Source: Polyangiaceae bacterium
GTDB taxonomy: Bacteria; Myxococcota_A; Polyangia; Polyangiales; Polyangiaceae
DNA length: 64,000 nucleotides
NCBI GenBank assembly: GCA_019637265.1
Contig: JAHBVY010000007.1
Span: forward strand, 1-64,000
Reading direction: 5' to 3'
Position numbers and translations under genes: made by a program
In this document: positions 24,550 through 33,203 of the stretch, piece by piece
Layout: each line of letters opens with the position of its first letter
Numbering within the stretch: position 1 is the stretch's first letter
Notes under the pieces: model-generated
The model's database searches: none
What the model saw: the letters and a program-made list of their open reading frames with translations, nothing else
What the model was told of the DNA's origin: nothing

Positions 24550-25577
24550 CGCGCTTCGGACCCGACGGGCGCTACCAGCTGGGCCCGCTGCTCGGCAGCG
24601 GCACGGGTGGCGTCGTGTACCGCGCCTTCGACGAGGTGGAGGCGCGCTTCGTGGCGCTGAAGCAGCTCACCCGACGCCGCACGCCGGAGGAGCTGGACCG
24701 CCGCTTCGCGAGCCTCTCGCGCCTGCGACACCCGAACTTGGTCGCGCTGCACGCGATGCACGCGCGCTGGGAGCCGCCGTTTTACACGATGCAGTTCGTG
24801 CCGGGGGTGGACGTCATCAGCTACGTGCGCGGCGAAACCGAGCGCCCGCAGGAGGCCGAGGCGAGCGACATCTTGCTCGGTGAGCGGCGACGCGCGAGCG
24901 AGGGCTCGCTGTTTCGCGCGCCGAGCCCAGGCGGCTACCAGCGCGCGCGGCGCGCCCTCGTCGAGTTGTGCGCTGGGCTGACTTACGCACACGAGGCGGG
25001 GTTCGTGCACCGCGACGTCACGCGAGTGAACGTGCGCGTCACCGCCGAGGAGCGCCTGGTGGTGATGGACTACGGCCTCACGGCGATGATCGGCGACCCC
25101 ACGCCGAGCGGCGCTCCAGGCGCTGACATGATCGGCACGGTGGACTACATGGCGCCCGAGCAGTGGGACCAGCACACTCCGGAGCCAGCCCTCGACTGGT
25201 ACGCCGTGGGCGTGGTGCTGTTCGAGGCGCTGTGCGGCGTGTTGCCGTTCGCTGGCTCGGCGCACGAGGTGCTGATGCGAAAACGCACGGTGGGAGCGCC
25301 GAGCCTCAGCCTGCTGCTCCCCGAGGTGCCTCCGGATCTCGACGCCATCTGCCGCGGCCTGCTCCAGAGCGATCCCACGCGGCGCTGGGGCGCAGCCCAA
25401 GTGCTCGAGCGGCTGGAGCTCGAAGCGGAGCACGCGGGGCCTGAGACGGAGCGGGGAGATTCGGTTTGGGGGTTGGACGGCACCGCGCCTCGTGGCGAAG
25501 CAGAGCGCACGCCGCCTGAGACGGAGCCCGCTTGGGTGGAGGCGCCGCTCAGCGTGGGCAGCCTCGAGCGCCGTTGA
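24546..25577 (+). CDS. Ser/Thr protein kinase-like protein lacking the catalytic-loop lysine
   Basis: 343-residue soluble protein with a Hanks-type fold: glycine loop GSGTGGVVY (18-26), Lys39 in FVALKQL, MQFVPGVDVISYV hinge, catalytic loop HRDVTRVNV (155-163), DYG instead of DFG (175-177), GTVDYMAPEQW and a C lobe ending about 300. In the catalytic loop the usual Lys two residues after Asp157 is Thr159, so activity may be altered. The C-terminal 40 residues are disordered and include a copy of the dispersed motif (DSVWGLDGTAPR). GTG 24546 overlaps the astB stop, so it is translationally coupled to astB. Confidence 0.85.
   Translation: MTRFGPDGRYQLGPLLGSGTGGVVYRAFDEVEARFVALKQLTRRRTPEELDRRFASLSRLRHPNLVALHAMHARWEPPFYTMQFVPGVDVISYVRGETERPQEAEASDILLGERRRASEGSLFRAPSPGGYQRARRALVELCAGLTYAHEAGFVHRDVTRVNVRVTAEERLVVMDYGLTAMIGDPTPSGAPGADMIGTVDYMAPEQWDQHTPEPALDWYAVGVVLFEALCGVLPFAGSAHEVLMRKRTVGAPSLSLLLPEVPPDLDAICRGLLQSDPTRRWGAAQVLERLELEAEHAGPETERGDSVWGLDGTAPRGEAERTPPETEPAWVEAPLSVGSLERR
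25463..25489 (+). repeat. Dispersed motif, GGACGGCACCGC variant, inside a kinase gene
   Basis: Contains GGGGGTTGGACGGCACCGC, identical to parts of 6970-6995 and 61488-61507, but read through as codons near the 3' end of the kinase-like gene. Confidence 0.65.
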
Positions 25578-25591
25578 TATAGACGAAGCCG

Positions 25592-25759
25592 ATGAGCGCG
25601 CTGCCAAACCCCCCGCCCTCCCCCGAAGGAGACGCAAGGCAGGGTGAGCCGGATCGCCCCCGAGGTGTCCGGCTCCCATCGGGGCTCGTCGTGCTGCTGC
25701 TGCTCGCCAGCGCCGCGGCGATGTGGCTCGCGATTTACCTGCTGATCAAGCCTGAATGA
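25592..25759 (+). CDS. Small tail-anchored membrane protein, 55 aa
   Basis: ATG 25592 to TGA 25759 encodes a Pro/Arg-rich N terminus (MSALPNPPPSPEGDARQGEP) and one hydrophobic segment (SGLVVLLLLASAAAMWLAIY) followed by LLIKPE. The composition is that of a genuine membrane microprotein rather than a frame shadow. It lies 14 bases after the kinase-like gene and overlaps the 3' end of the convergent glyA by 14 bases. The codons for ALPNPPP carry a copy of the dispersed C/A motif. Function unknown; co-transcription with the kinase-like gene is likely. Confidence 0.6.
   Translation: MSALPNPPPSPEGDARQGEPDRPRGVRLPSGLVVLLLLASAAAMWLAIYLLIKPE
25603..25618 (+). repeat. Dispersed C/A motif inside the 55-aa ORF
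   Basis: GCCAAACCCCCCGCCC, encoding part of ALPNPPP. Confidence 0.4.
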
Positions 25760-27008
25760 TGCCTGGCGGTGGGAAGCTCGAGCACAGCTCGCGCACCTCG
25801 CCCGCGATGCGCGCGAGCGCCGGCTCGTCGCTCGGATCCTTCACCACCTGATCCATGAAGTCAGCCAAGCGCACCATCTCGCCGGGGCCCATGCCGCGGG
25901 AGGTGAGCGACGGTGTCCCGATGCGGAGGCCGGAGGGATCGAAGGGCTTGCGCGGATCGAAGGGGACCGAGTTGTAGTTGGCGACGATGCCAGCGCGATC
26001 GAGCGCCTGCGCGGCGACCTTGCCGGGCACCTGCTTGGAGGTGAGGTCGATCAAGATGAGGTGGTTGTCCGTACCGCCGGTCACCAGATCGAAGCCGCGG
26101 CTGAGCAGCGCTTCGGCGAGCGCCTTCGCGTTGTCCACCACACCCTGGGCGTAGCTCTTGAACTCGGGCTTCAGGGCCTCGCCCGCCGCCACCGCGATGC
26201 CGGCCGTGGTGTGGTTGTGCGGGCCACCTTGGAGGCCGGGGAACACGGCGCGATCGATGGCGCGGGCGTGCTCCTCCTTGCACAGGATCATGCCGCCGCG
26301 CGGACCGCGAAACGTCTTGTGCGTGGTGCTGGTGACGACGTCCGCGATCCCCACGGGCGACGGGTGCACCCCGCCCGCCACCAGGCCCGCGATGTGCGCG
26401 ATGTCGGCGCACAAGATGGCGCCCACCTCGTCGGCGATCTCGCGGAAGCGCGCGAAATCGAGCAAGCGCGGGTACGCCGTGGTGCCGCACCACAGGAGCT
26501 TCGGGCGGTGCTCGAGCGCGAGCCGCCGCACGTCGTCGAAGTCGATGCGCTGATCTTCACGGCGCACCCCGTAGCCCTGACTCGCGAAGTACTTGCCGGT
26601 GATCGAGACGCCCCAACCGTGGGTGAGGTGACCCCCAGCCGGGAGCGCCAGGCCCAGCACCGGATCACCGGGCTGACAGAAGGCGAGGTATACGGCGAGG
26701 TTCGCCGGGCTGCCGCTGTAGGGCTGCACGTTGACGTGCTCGGCGCCGAACAGCTCCCGGATGCGCGCGATGGCGAGCAGCTCCACCTGATCGACGATCT
26801 GCTGGCCCTCGTAGTAGCGCTTGCCGGCGTAGCCCTCGGAGTACTTGTTGGCGAGCACGCTGCCAGTCGCCTCCAGCACCGCCCGCGAGGCGTAGTTCTC
26901 GCTCGCGATCAGGCGGAGCTTGTCCGTCTCGCGACGCTCCTCCTGGGCGATCAGCTCCGCGATGGTGGGGTCCGCGTCCTTCAGCGCCGGGTCAGTCAAG
27001 GCTGGCAT
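25746..27008 (-). CDS. glyA: Serine hydroxymethyltransferase
   Basis: Cytosolic PLP enzyme interconverting serine and glycine with tetrahydrofolate. Family features: RLIASENYASRAVLEATGS, NKYSEGYAGKRYYEGQQIVD, VNVQPYSGSPANLAVY, ADIAHIAGLVAGGVHPSP and the PLP lysine in TSTTHKTFRGPRGGMI (about residue 231), plus PFDPRKPFDPSGLRIGTPSLTSRG-type C-terminal motifs. ATG 27008 gives the normal length (420 aa); the open frame extends upstream into Gly/Arg-rich sequence that is unlikely to be translated. Divergent from the large kinase gene. Confidence 0.96.
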   Translation of the reverse strand: MPALTDPALKDADPTIAELIAQEERRETDKLRLIASENYASRAVLEATGSVLANKYSEGYAGKRYYEGQQIVDQVELLAIARIRELFGAEHVNVQPYSGSPANLAVYLAFCQPGDPVLGLALPAGGHLTHGWGVSITGKYFASQGYGVRREDQRIDFDDVRRLALEHRPKLLWCGTTAYPRLLDFARFREIADEVGAILCADIAHIAGLVAGGVHPSPVGIADVVTSTTHKTFRGPRGGMILCKEEHARAIDRAVFPGLQGGPHNHTTAGIAVAAGEALKPEFKSYAQGVVDNAKALAEALLSRGFDLVTGGTDNHLILIDLTSKQVPGKVAAQALDRAGIVANYNSVPFDPRKPFDPSGLRIGTPSLTSRGMGPGEMVRLADFMDQVVKDPSDEPALARIAGEVRELCSSFPPPGIIQA

Positions 27009-27209
27009 CGCCCCCCCATACCCGCGCCTTCCGCGGCCGCCAAGCCCGGTCCCCCGTTTGTCGCGCTGGCCGGCGCCCCGGCCGCGGCCCCGCTCACCCG
27101 CCGAGGACGACCCACGGTTGTCGTCCTCCAACCGACAGCCAGAGCGGCGAGCCCATCGAAGGCTCGCTCAGTTTGTCGCTCTAGCTATCGACGGGCCCAC
27201 CGACCTGGC

Positions 27210-27215
27210 TACACT
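27210..27215 (+). promoter_or_regulatory. TANNNT box (TACACT) 10 nt before ATG 27226
   Basis: TACACT, ten bases before the start of the large kinase gene; no clear Shine-Dalgarno site. Confidence 0.4.
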
Positions 27216-27225
27216 TCGCCGCGAT

Positions 27226-30200
27226 ATGGCCGAAGGGGGCGAACGCGCCAACGCCGAAACCAACGAGGGGACCAGCCCCTCGCAACCAGGGGAGCCGAGC
27301 CGGGCTCGCGCCGGGGAGTCGGCGCGCGCCGAGGACGGCACCTCGTCCGAGCGCGTCGTCGAGCGCTCGGTCGAAGAAGCGCCGCGCACCGCGCCGGACG
27401 AGCCCCCATCCGTCGCGCCGCTCTCCGACGAAGCGCCGCCGAGCATCCCCTCGGCGGCCGTGCTGAGCGACCGCTCGGCGCCGCAAGGCTCCGTCAGCTC
27501 CGACGTCAAGGTGCTGCCCGGCCACGTGCTCGCTCAGCGCTACCAGGTGCTCAGCGTGCTGGGCGAAGGCGGGATGGGCATCGTCTACCGCTGCCGTGAT
27601 CTGTCGACGGGGGACGACGTCGCCATCAAGCGGGTGATCCCGCCGGACGGCAAGCTAGCTGACGATTACGTCGCCTGGTTCTACAAGGAGGCGCGGGCGC
27701 TCGCGGCGCTGAACCACCCTTCCATCGTGCGGGCGCGCGACTTCGGTCAGCTGGCTGACGGCTCGCCCTACCTGGGGATGGAGCTGGTGTCAGGGGTGTC
27801 GCTCCACGACCTCAGCCAAGTGCGGCTCTCCTTCGCGCTGATCTGGAGCATCATCGATCAGGTGCTCGGCGCGCTGGCTCACGCGCACGCGCGCGGCATC
27901 GTCCACGGCGACTTGAAGCCCTCCAACATCCTGGTGGAGGAGGTGGAGGGCGCGCCGCCCATGGTGCACATCTTGGATTTCGGCCTCGCGTGGCTGAAGC
28001 AAGATCCGCACGATGAGCGGCTCGACGGCTCGAAGGCGATGGAGTTCACGCCGCACGCCGGCGCCGGCACGCCGGGCTACATGGCGCCCGAGCAGATCCA
28101 GCACGAGATGCACCACGTGTGCGGCGCGACGGATCTCTACAGCCTCGGCTGCGCGCTCTACAAAATGCTGTGCGGCCGCTCGCCCTTCCGCGGCACCGCC
28201 AAGGAGCTCCTGAAGCAGCACGCGTTCGAGGCGCCGCCGGAGCCCCAGCTCATCATCCCGGAGGCCCCGCAGGAGATCAGCGCGTTCCTCTTGCGCCTGC
28301 TCGCCAAGCGCCCTTGGGATCGCTACGAGTTCGCGAACGAGGCGCGCGTCGCCTGGTCAGCCTGGCGCCCCAGCTCCGATCTCGCGGAGGAGGCGTGGCG
28401 CTTCCCGCAGCTGAAGACGACGGGCCCGGCGCCCAGCATCCGCAAGAGCGGCGCGGACGCCCCGTCAGGGGAGCTGCCCCGCGCCGCCACGCGCGCGCCG
28501 GGTTTGCTCAGCATCCGCCCCAGCCCCATCGTGGGCCGCGACGAGATCCGCACGCGCCTGCGCGAGGTGTGTGACCAGGTGGTCGACTTGCAAGGGCCGT
28601 CCCACCGCTTGGTCATCTTGGTGGGCTCGGCCGGCGTCGGGAAGAGCCGCATCGCCGAGTGGCTGTGCGAGGCGGTGCACGAAGAGGGCTCGATGATCGC
28701 GCTCAAGGCGCGCTACCGCTCGATGCGCGGCGCGCTGGACGGCATGGTGGGCGGCGTCGTCGACTACTACAACTTCGAGCGCGCCGATCGCGACACCATC
28801 GAGCGCTCGCTGCTCTCCCGCTGGAAAGTCAGCAAGGCTGATAAAAACGGGCGCGCCTGGGTGGCCGGCGCCGCGGAGTGGCTGCGCCCGACGCCCGCCG
28901 ACGTCGAGCGCCCGCTCGGCCCGAGCGGCGTGCGCTTCACGCTGGACACCTTGGAGGTGCGGCGCCTGGTGACGCGCTACACGCTGCGCCGCATCGCGCG
29001 CGGGCGCCCGCTGCTCTTCTGGCTCGACGACCTGCACCAGGCGAGCGAAGCCACCTTCGACGGCCTGCTCAAGCTCCACACGGATGATCCCGATCAGCGC
29101 ATCGTGATGGTCGCCACGGTGCGCAGCGAAGACGTCCAGGTGGGCGCGCCCGCCGCCGAGCGGATCCGCGAGCTGCGCGAGGCGCTCGACGGGGAGGTGA
29201 TCGAGGTCAACGCGATGGACCCCGACACCACCCAGGCGCTGCTCAAGGCCTCGCTGCCGCTGAACGAGGCCGCGGTGGCGGAGGCCGCCAGGCGCAGCCG
29301 CGGCAACCCGCTGTTCGCGCTGCAGCAGCTGCACGCTTGGGCGCTCGGCGGTGAGATGGAGTACACGGACTCCGGCTACCGCGTGCCCGACGAGGTGCTC
29401 GCGCTGCGCCCGAAGACGACCGCGGAGCTCTGGGATCAACGGCTCGACGCGCTGCCCGAGGAGCACCGGCTAGGCGCGCTGGCGCTCGCCACCCTGGGCG
29501 CCGACCTGCGCCGCGACATCATCCTCCCGCTGCTCAGCGCGCTCGGCGTGCCCGCGCAGGCGGCGCTCGCCAGCATGCAGCGCGCGGAGGTGATTTTACC
29601 GCGCGGCGCGGGGCGCTACAGCTGGCCCCACGCGCTGCTGCAAGAGCACCTGCTCTTGAGGCTCAACGAGCGCGAGGACGCGCGCCGGGTGTTCGAGACG
29701 GCGGCCCAGTCGCTGGTGAACCACCCGCAAGCCAACACGCGCCGCGTGATCCGCCTGCGCGTCCACAACCTGCTCGAGGCGGGCCAGCCAGACAACGCCG
29801 CGAGCCTGCTCTTCTCGTTCCTGAACCACGCCTGGAGCGGCGCGAGGGAGCCTCGGGCCACCCTCGCCGACCTGGATCTGCTGAAGCAGGTGACGGGCCG
29901 CTCCTTGGCGCTCAAGCACCGCTGGCGCGCCGAGGCGCTGCGCCACGTGGGCAAGCCCGAGGAAGCGACTATCCACGCGGAAATTGCGCGCACCAGCTTC
30001 GAGGAGGCGGGCGACAACCTCAACATGGCGCACTGTCTGCGCCTCTTGGGGCACCTCGCCAGCGAGCGCGGCCAAAGCGCCGAGGGCCTGATGCTGGTGC
30101 AGCTCGCGCGCGATCTGTTCGCGGCGGAGGGCGACGTACCGGGTCAGGCCCAATGCGAGGCGGTGATCGGGGAGATCGAGTACCTGCTCGGCAACTACGA

Positions 30201-30975
30201 GCGCACCCGCCAGGTGGTGGAGGAGGGCGCGCGCCACTTCGAGTCCGTGGCGCAGCCGCTCGGCCGCGGGCAGTGCCTGCTGCTGCTCAGCTGGGTGGAT
30301 CACTCCGAGGGGCACACGGAGCGCTCGCGGCGCCGCACCCTCGAGGCGCGCGCGGAGTTCGAGCGCGCCGGCTACCGCCTGGGCATCGCGCAGGCGGACG
30401 CCTCCTTGGCGCACCTCGAGCACCGCTTGATGAACTTCTACAGCGCCGAGCTGGGCGCGACGGACGCGCTCAGCGCCTTCGAGGCGCTCGGCAACGTGCG
30501 TGGTCAGGCGGCCTGTGAGCGGCTGCTCGCGATGGTCGGCATCGACACGGACGATCTCGACATGGCGGAGATCCACGCGGAGCTGACGCTCAGCCTGTTC
30601 GAGCAGCTGGATGATCCTTGGGGTCGCCTCGAAGCCACCCTGCTCCAGGCGCAGGTCGCGTTGGGGCGCGGCGATCTGGAGCGCGCCGAGGGCCTGCTGA
30701 TCGAGGCAGCGCAAATCCGCGTGGAAGAAGCCGAGCCACGCCAACACTTCCTGCTCACCCGCGCGTGGCTGCTCTACGGCAAAGGCCGGCTCGAGGGCGC
30801 TGAAGAGGCGCTGGAGCTCGCGAGCGAGGTGTTCGGGGAGCGCTCACGCGGCGGCGACCACACGCCGCACCTGCTCGGGCGCCTCTCGCGGCTGCCCTGG
30901 CCAGCGCACGTGGAGGGGCGCATCGCCGCCTGGCACGCGCAGCTGGTGGATCGCGCGCGTCGTCACGTGAGCTGA
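27226..30975 (+). CDS. Ser/Thr kinase - AAA-type ATPase - TPR fusion regulator, 1249 aa
   Basis: Residues 1-100 are acidic and disordered. A Hanks-type kinase follows (about 105-380): GEGGMGIVY, Lys135 in VAIKRV, HGDLKPSN (227-234, Gly for the usual Arg of HRD), DFGLAW (251-256), GTPGYMAPEQ. Then an ATPase module with Walker A GSAGVGKS (467-474) and Walker B LLFWLDDLHQ (about 597-606). The C-terminal third (about 900-1230) is TPR-like helical repeats, for example ARDLFAAEGDVPGQAQCEAV. It resembles AfsK/MalT-like signalling fusions common in myxobacteria; no transmembrane segment is seen, so it is cytosolic. The stimulus and targets are unknown. Confidence 0.9.
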   Translation: MAEGGERANAETNEGTSPSQPGEPSRARAGESARAEDGTSSERVVERSVEEAPRTAPDEPPSVAPLSDEAPPSIPSAAVLSDRSAPQGSVSSDVKVLPGHVLAQRYQVLSVLGEGGMGIVYRCRDLSTGDDVAIKRVIPPDGKLADDYVAWFYKEARALAALNHPSIVRARDFGQLADGSPYLGMELVSGVSLHDLSQVRLSFALIWSIIDQVLGALAHAHARGIVHGDLKPSNILVEEVEGAPPMVHILDFGLAWLKQDPHDERLDGSKAMEFTPHAGAGTPGYMAPEQIQHEMHHVCGATDLYSLGCALYKMLCGRSPFRGTAKELLKQHAFEAPPEPQLIIPEAPQEISAFLLRLLAKRPWDRYEFANEARVAWSAWRPSSDLAEEAWRFPQLKTTGPAPSIRKSGADAPSGELPRAATRAPGLLSIRPSPIVGRDEIRTRLREVCDQVVDLQGPSHRLVILVGSAGVGKSRIAEWLCEAVHEEGSMIALKARYRSMRGALDGMVGGVVDYYNFERADRDTIERSLLSRWKVSKADKNGRAWVAGAAEWLRPTPADVERPLGPSGVRFTLDTLEVRRLVTRYTLRRIARGRPLLFWLDDLHQASEATFDGLLKLHTDDPDQRIVMVATVRSEDVQVGAPAAERIRELREALDGEVIEVNAMDPDTTQALLKASLPLNEAAVAEAARRSRGNPLFALQQLHAWALGGEMEYTDSGYRVPDEVLALRPKTTAELWDQRLDALPEEHRLGALALATLGADLRRDIILPLLSALGVPAQAALASMQRAEVILPRGAGRYSWPHALLQEHLLLRLNEREDARRVFETAAQSLVNHPQANTRRVIRLRVHNLLEAGQPDNAASLLFSFLNHAWSGAREPRATLADLDLLKQVTGRSLALKHRWRAEALRHVGKPEEATIHAEIARTSFEEAGDNLNMAHCLRLLGHLASERGQSAEGLMLVQLARDLFAAEGDVPGQAQCEAVIGEIEYLLGNYERTRQVVEEGARHFESVAQPLGRGQCLLLLSWVDHSEGHTERSRRRTLEARAEFERAGYRLGIAQADASLAHLEHRLMNFYSAELGATDALSAFEALGNVRGQAACERLLAMVGIDTDDLDMAEIHAELTLSLFEQLDDPWGRLEATLLQAQVALGRGDLERAEGLLIEAAQIRVEEAEPRQHFLLTRAWLLYGKGRLEGAEEALELASEVFGERSRGGDHTPHLLGRLSRLPWPAHVEGRIAAWHAQLVDRARRHVS

Positions 30976-31000
30976 GCTGTTCGGCGCTAGCCAGGTGAGG

Positions 31001-31039
31001 GCCGTTGACAGGCGCCGTTGATAGGGGCCGTTGACATCC
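31001..31039 (+). repeat. 13-bp tandem repeat (3 copies) upstream of hemL
   Basis: GCCGTTGACAGGC, GCCGTTGATAGGG and GCCGTTGACATCC begin at 31001, 31014 and 31027. Each contains a TTGA(C/T)A element like a -35 box. The array ends 27 bases before hemL ATG 31066, so it could be a promoter with repeated -35-like sites or a binding array. Confidence 0.7.
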
Positions 31040-31065
31040 GCGGTGCCACGGACGACACCGGCAGC

Positions 31066-32337
<1,272 letters not shown>

Positions 32338-32546
32338 GCTGCGACGCCCCGCCTCCGCGCCTCCAGACCCCTAGGGAGACGACGAGCGCCGCCTCCAGCC
32401 ATGACCACACGGGAAGTGAGCCCGCAGGTCAACTGACGTACGCCCCACCGCGCGCCGCGCGATGGATTACCACGCGGGAAAACAACTCCGCGCAGATCAC
32501 CGCCCCGTGAGGATCCCCCGTACAGGCGGCCCTCAAAGTGCCACAC
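32338..32546. other. Intergenic DNA downstream of hemL
   Basis: No gene with credible composition. Frames here are Arg/Pro/Ala-rich shadows. The stretch ends in the hairpin at 32547. Confidence 0.4.
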
Positions 32547-32565
32547 GGGCGGCTGTTCGCCGCCC
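32547..32565. terminator. Perfect hairpin after the HGS-repeat ORF
   Basis: GGGCGGC-TGTTC-GCCGCCC, a 7-bp GC stem located 13 bases beyond the minus-strand stop of the HGS ORF. No T tract follows on either strand, but its position suits a 3'-end structure for that ORF. Confidence 0.45.
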
Positions 32566-32578
32566 ACCCAGGAGCCAA

Positions 32579-32818
32579 CTACCAGGAGCCGTGCGAGCCG
32601 TGCGACCCATGCGAGCCGTGCGACCCATGCGAGCCGTGCGACCCATGCGAGCCGTGCGACCCATGCGAGCCGTGCGACCCATGCGAGCCGTGCGACCCAT
32701 GCGAGCCGTGCGAACAGTGCTGCGCCGGGATCACCCCGCCCAGGTCGTCACCCAGGACCGCATCGTCGCAATTGACCCTCGCCTGTTGGATGACGGCATC
32801 CTCAGACTGACTCAGCAT
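32579..32818 (-). CDS. His-Gly-Ser repeat peptide S(HGS)14W, 79 aa, possible modified-peptide precursor
   Basis: ATG 32818 opens an acidic 34-residue leader ([20 protein letters not shown] then [15 protein letters not shown]) and then Ser followed by 14 exact His-Gly-Ser triplets and a terminal Trp. GTG 32875 is an alternative start. The non-repeat part has ordinary amino-acid composition, unlike the frames on the other strand. The pattern recalls His-Xaa-Ser repeat proteins (HxsA), whose genes normally accompany radical SAM enzymes; none is nearby. The HGS array could bind metal. Alternatively the 9-bp DNA repeat is simply expanded non-coding DNA. No strong Shine-Dalgarno site is present. 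Confidence 0.45.
   Translation of the reverse strand: MLSQSEDAVIQQARVNCDDAVLGDDLGGVIPAQHCSHGSHGSHGSHGSHGSHGSHGSHGSHGSHGSHGSHGSHGSHGSW
32586..32711. repeat. 18-bp (2 x 9) tandem repeat, 14 nine-base units
   Basis: Alternating GAGCCGTGC and GACCCATGC units, 126 bp in all with no other sequence change. Every frame stays open: plus strand gives EPC/DPC or AVRPMR-like repeats, minus strand gives HGS. The strict alternation suggests expansion of an 18-bp unit. Confidence 0.97.
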
Positions 32819-33203
32819 GCCGCGGGCACTCTTGGTGAACGTCGGCAAGCTCCCTGGATTTTGCTTAGGTGGCACGAACCCAGTCTACCCCAGTTCCCAC
32901 GCCATGGCGAGAGTCCCGGCCGATCGTTTGGCCGAGCTGCTCCCTTGGTCGAGCGGCCCCTCGATGGCTCTCCTAGCCGAGCTGCCTTTTCCTCGAGCTG
33001 CCCTGGAGCCCGTGGGGTCGAATAGCCGCCCCCGACCACCGCCCCAATCGCCTAACCCCTGGATATGACACTTGTTTTGGGGGTTTGGCGTGGCCCTCGC
33101 GTGGCGTGCTCCGGTGGCTTCCCTCTGCTCTAGGCGCGCGGCGCCGCCGACCGCTCCCCCTGGTGCACCCTGCGCTGTCTCAGCGTGAGAGCTCACGCGG
33201 CCA
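32819..33203. other. Intergenic region between the HGS ORF and glyS
   Basis: Apart from a possible N-terminal extension of the HGS ORF (to GTG 32875) and a copy of the dispersed motif at 33074, I see no gene with plausible composition in these 385 bases. Confidence 0.4.
33074..33089 (+). repeat. Dispersed motif (G strand)
   Basis: GTTTTGGGGGTTTGGC, the exact reverse complement of the GCCAAACCCCCAAAAC seed, 115 bases beyond the glyS stop. Confidence 0.65.

Noticed and set aside
32538..32810. EPC/DPC Cys-repeat ORF as a metal-binding protein
   Set aside because: Its non-repeat ends have Ser/Thr/Pro/Arg shadow composition, weaker than the minus-strand HGS ORF; kept only as an alternative.
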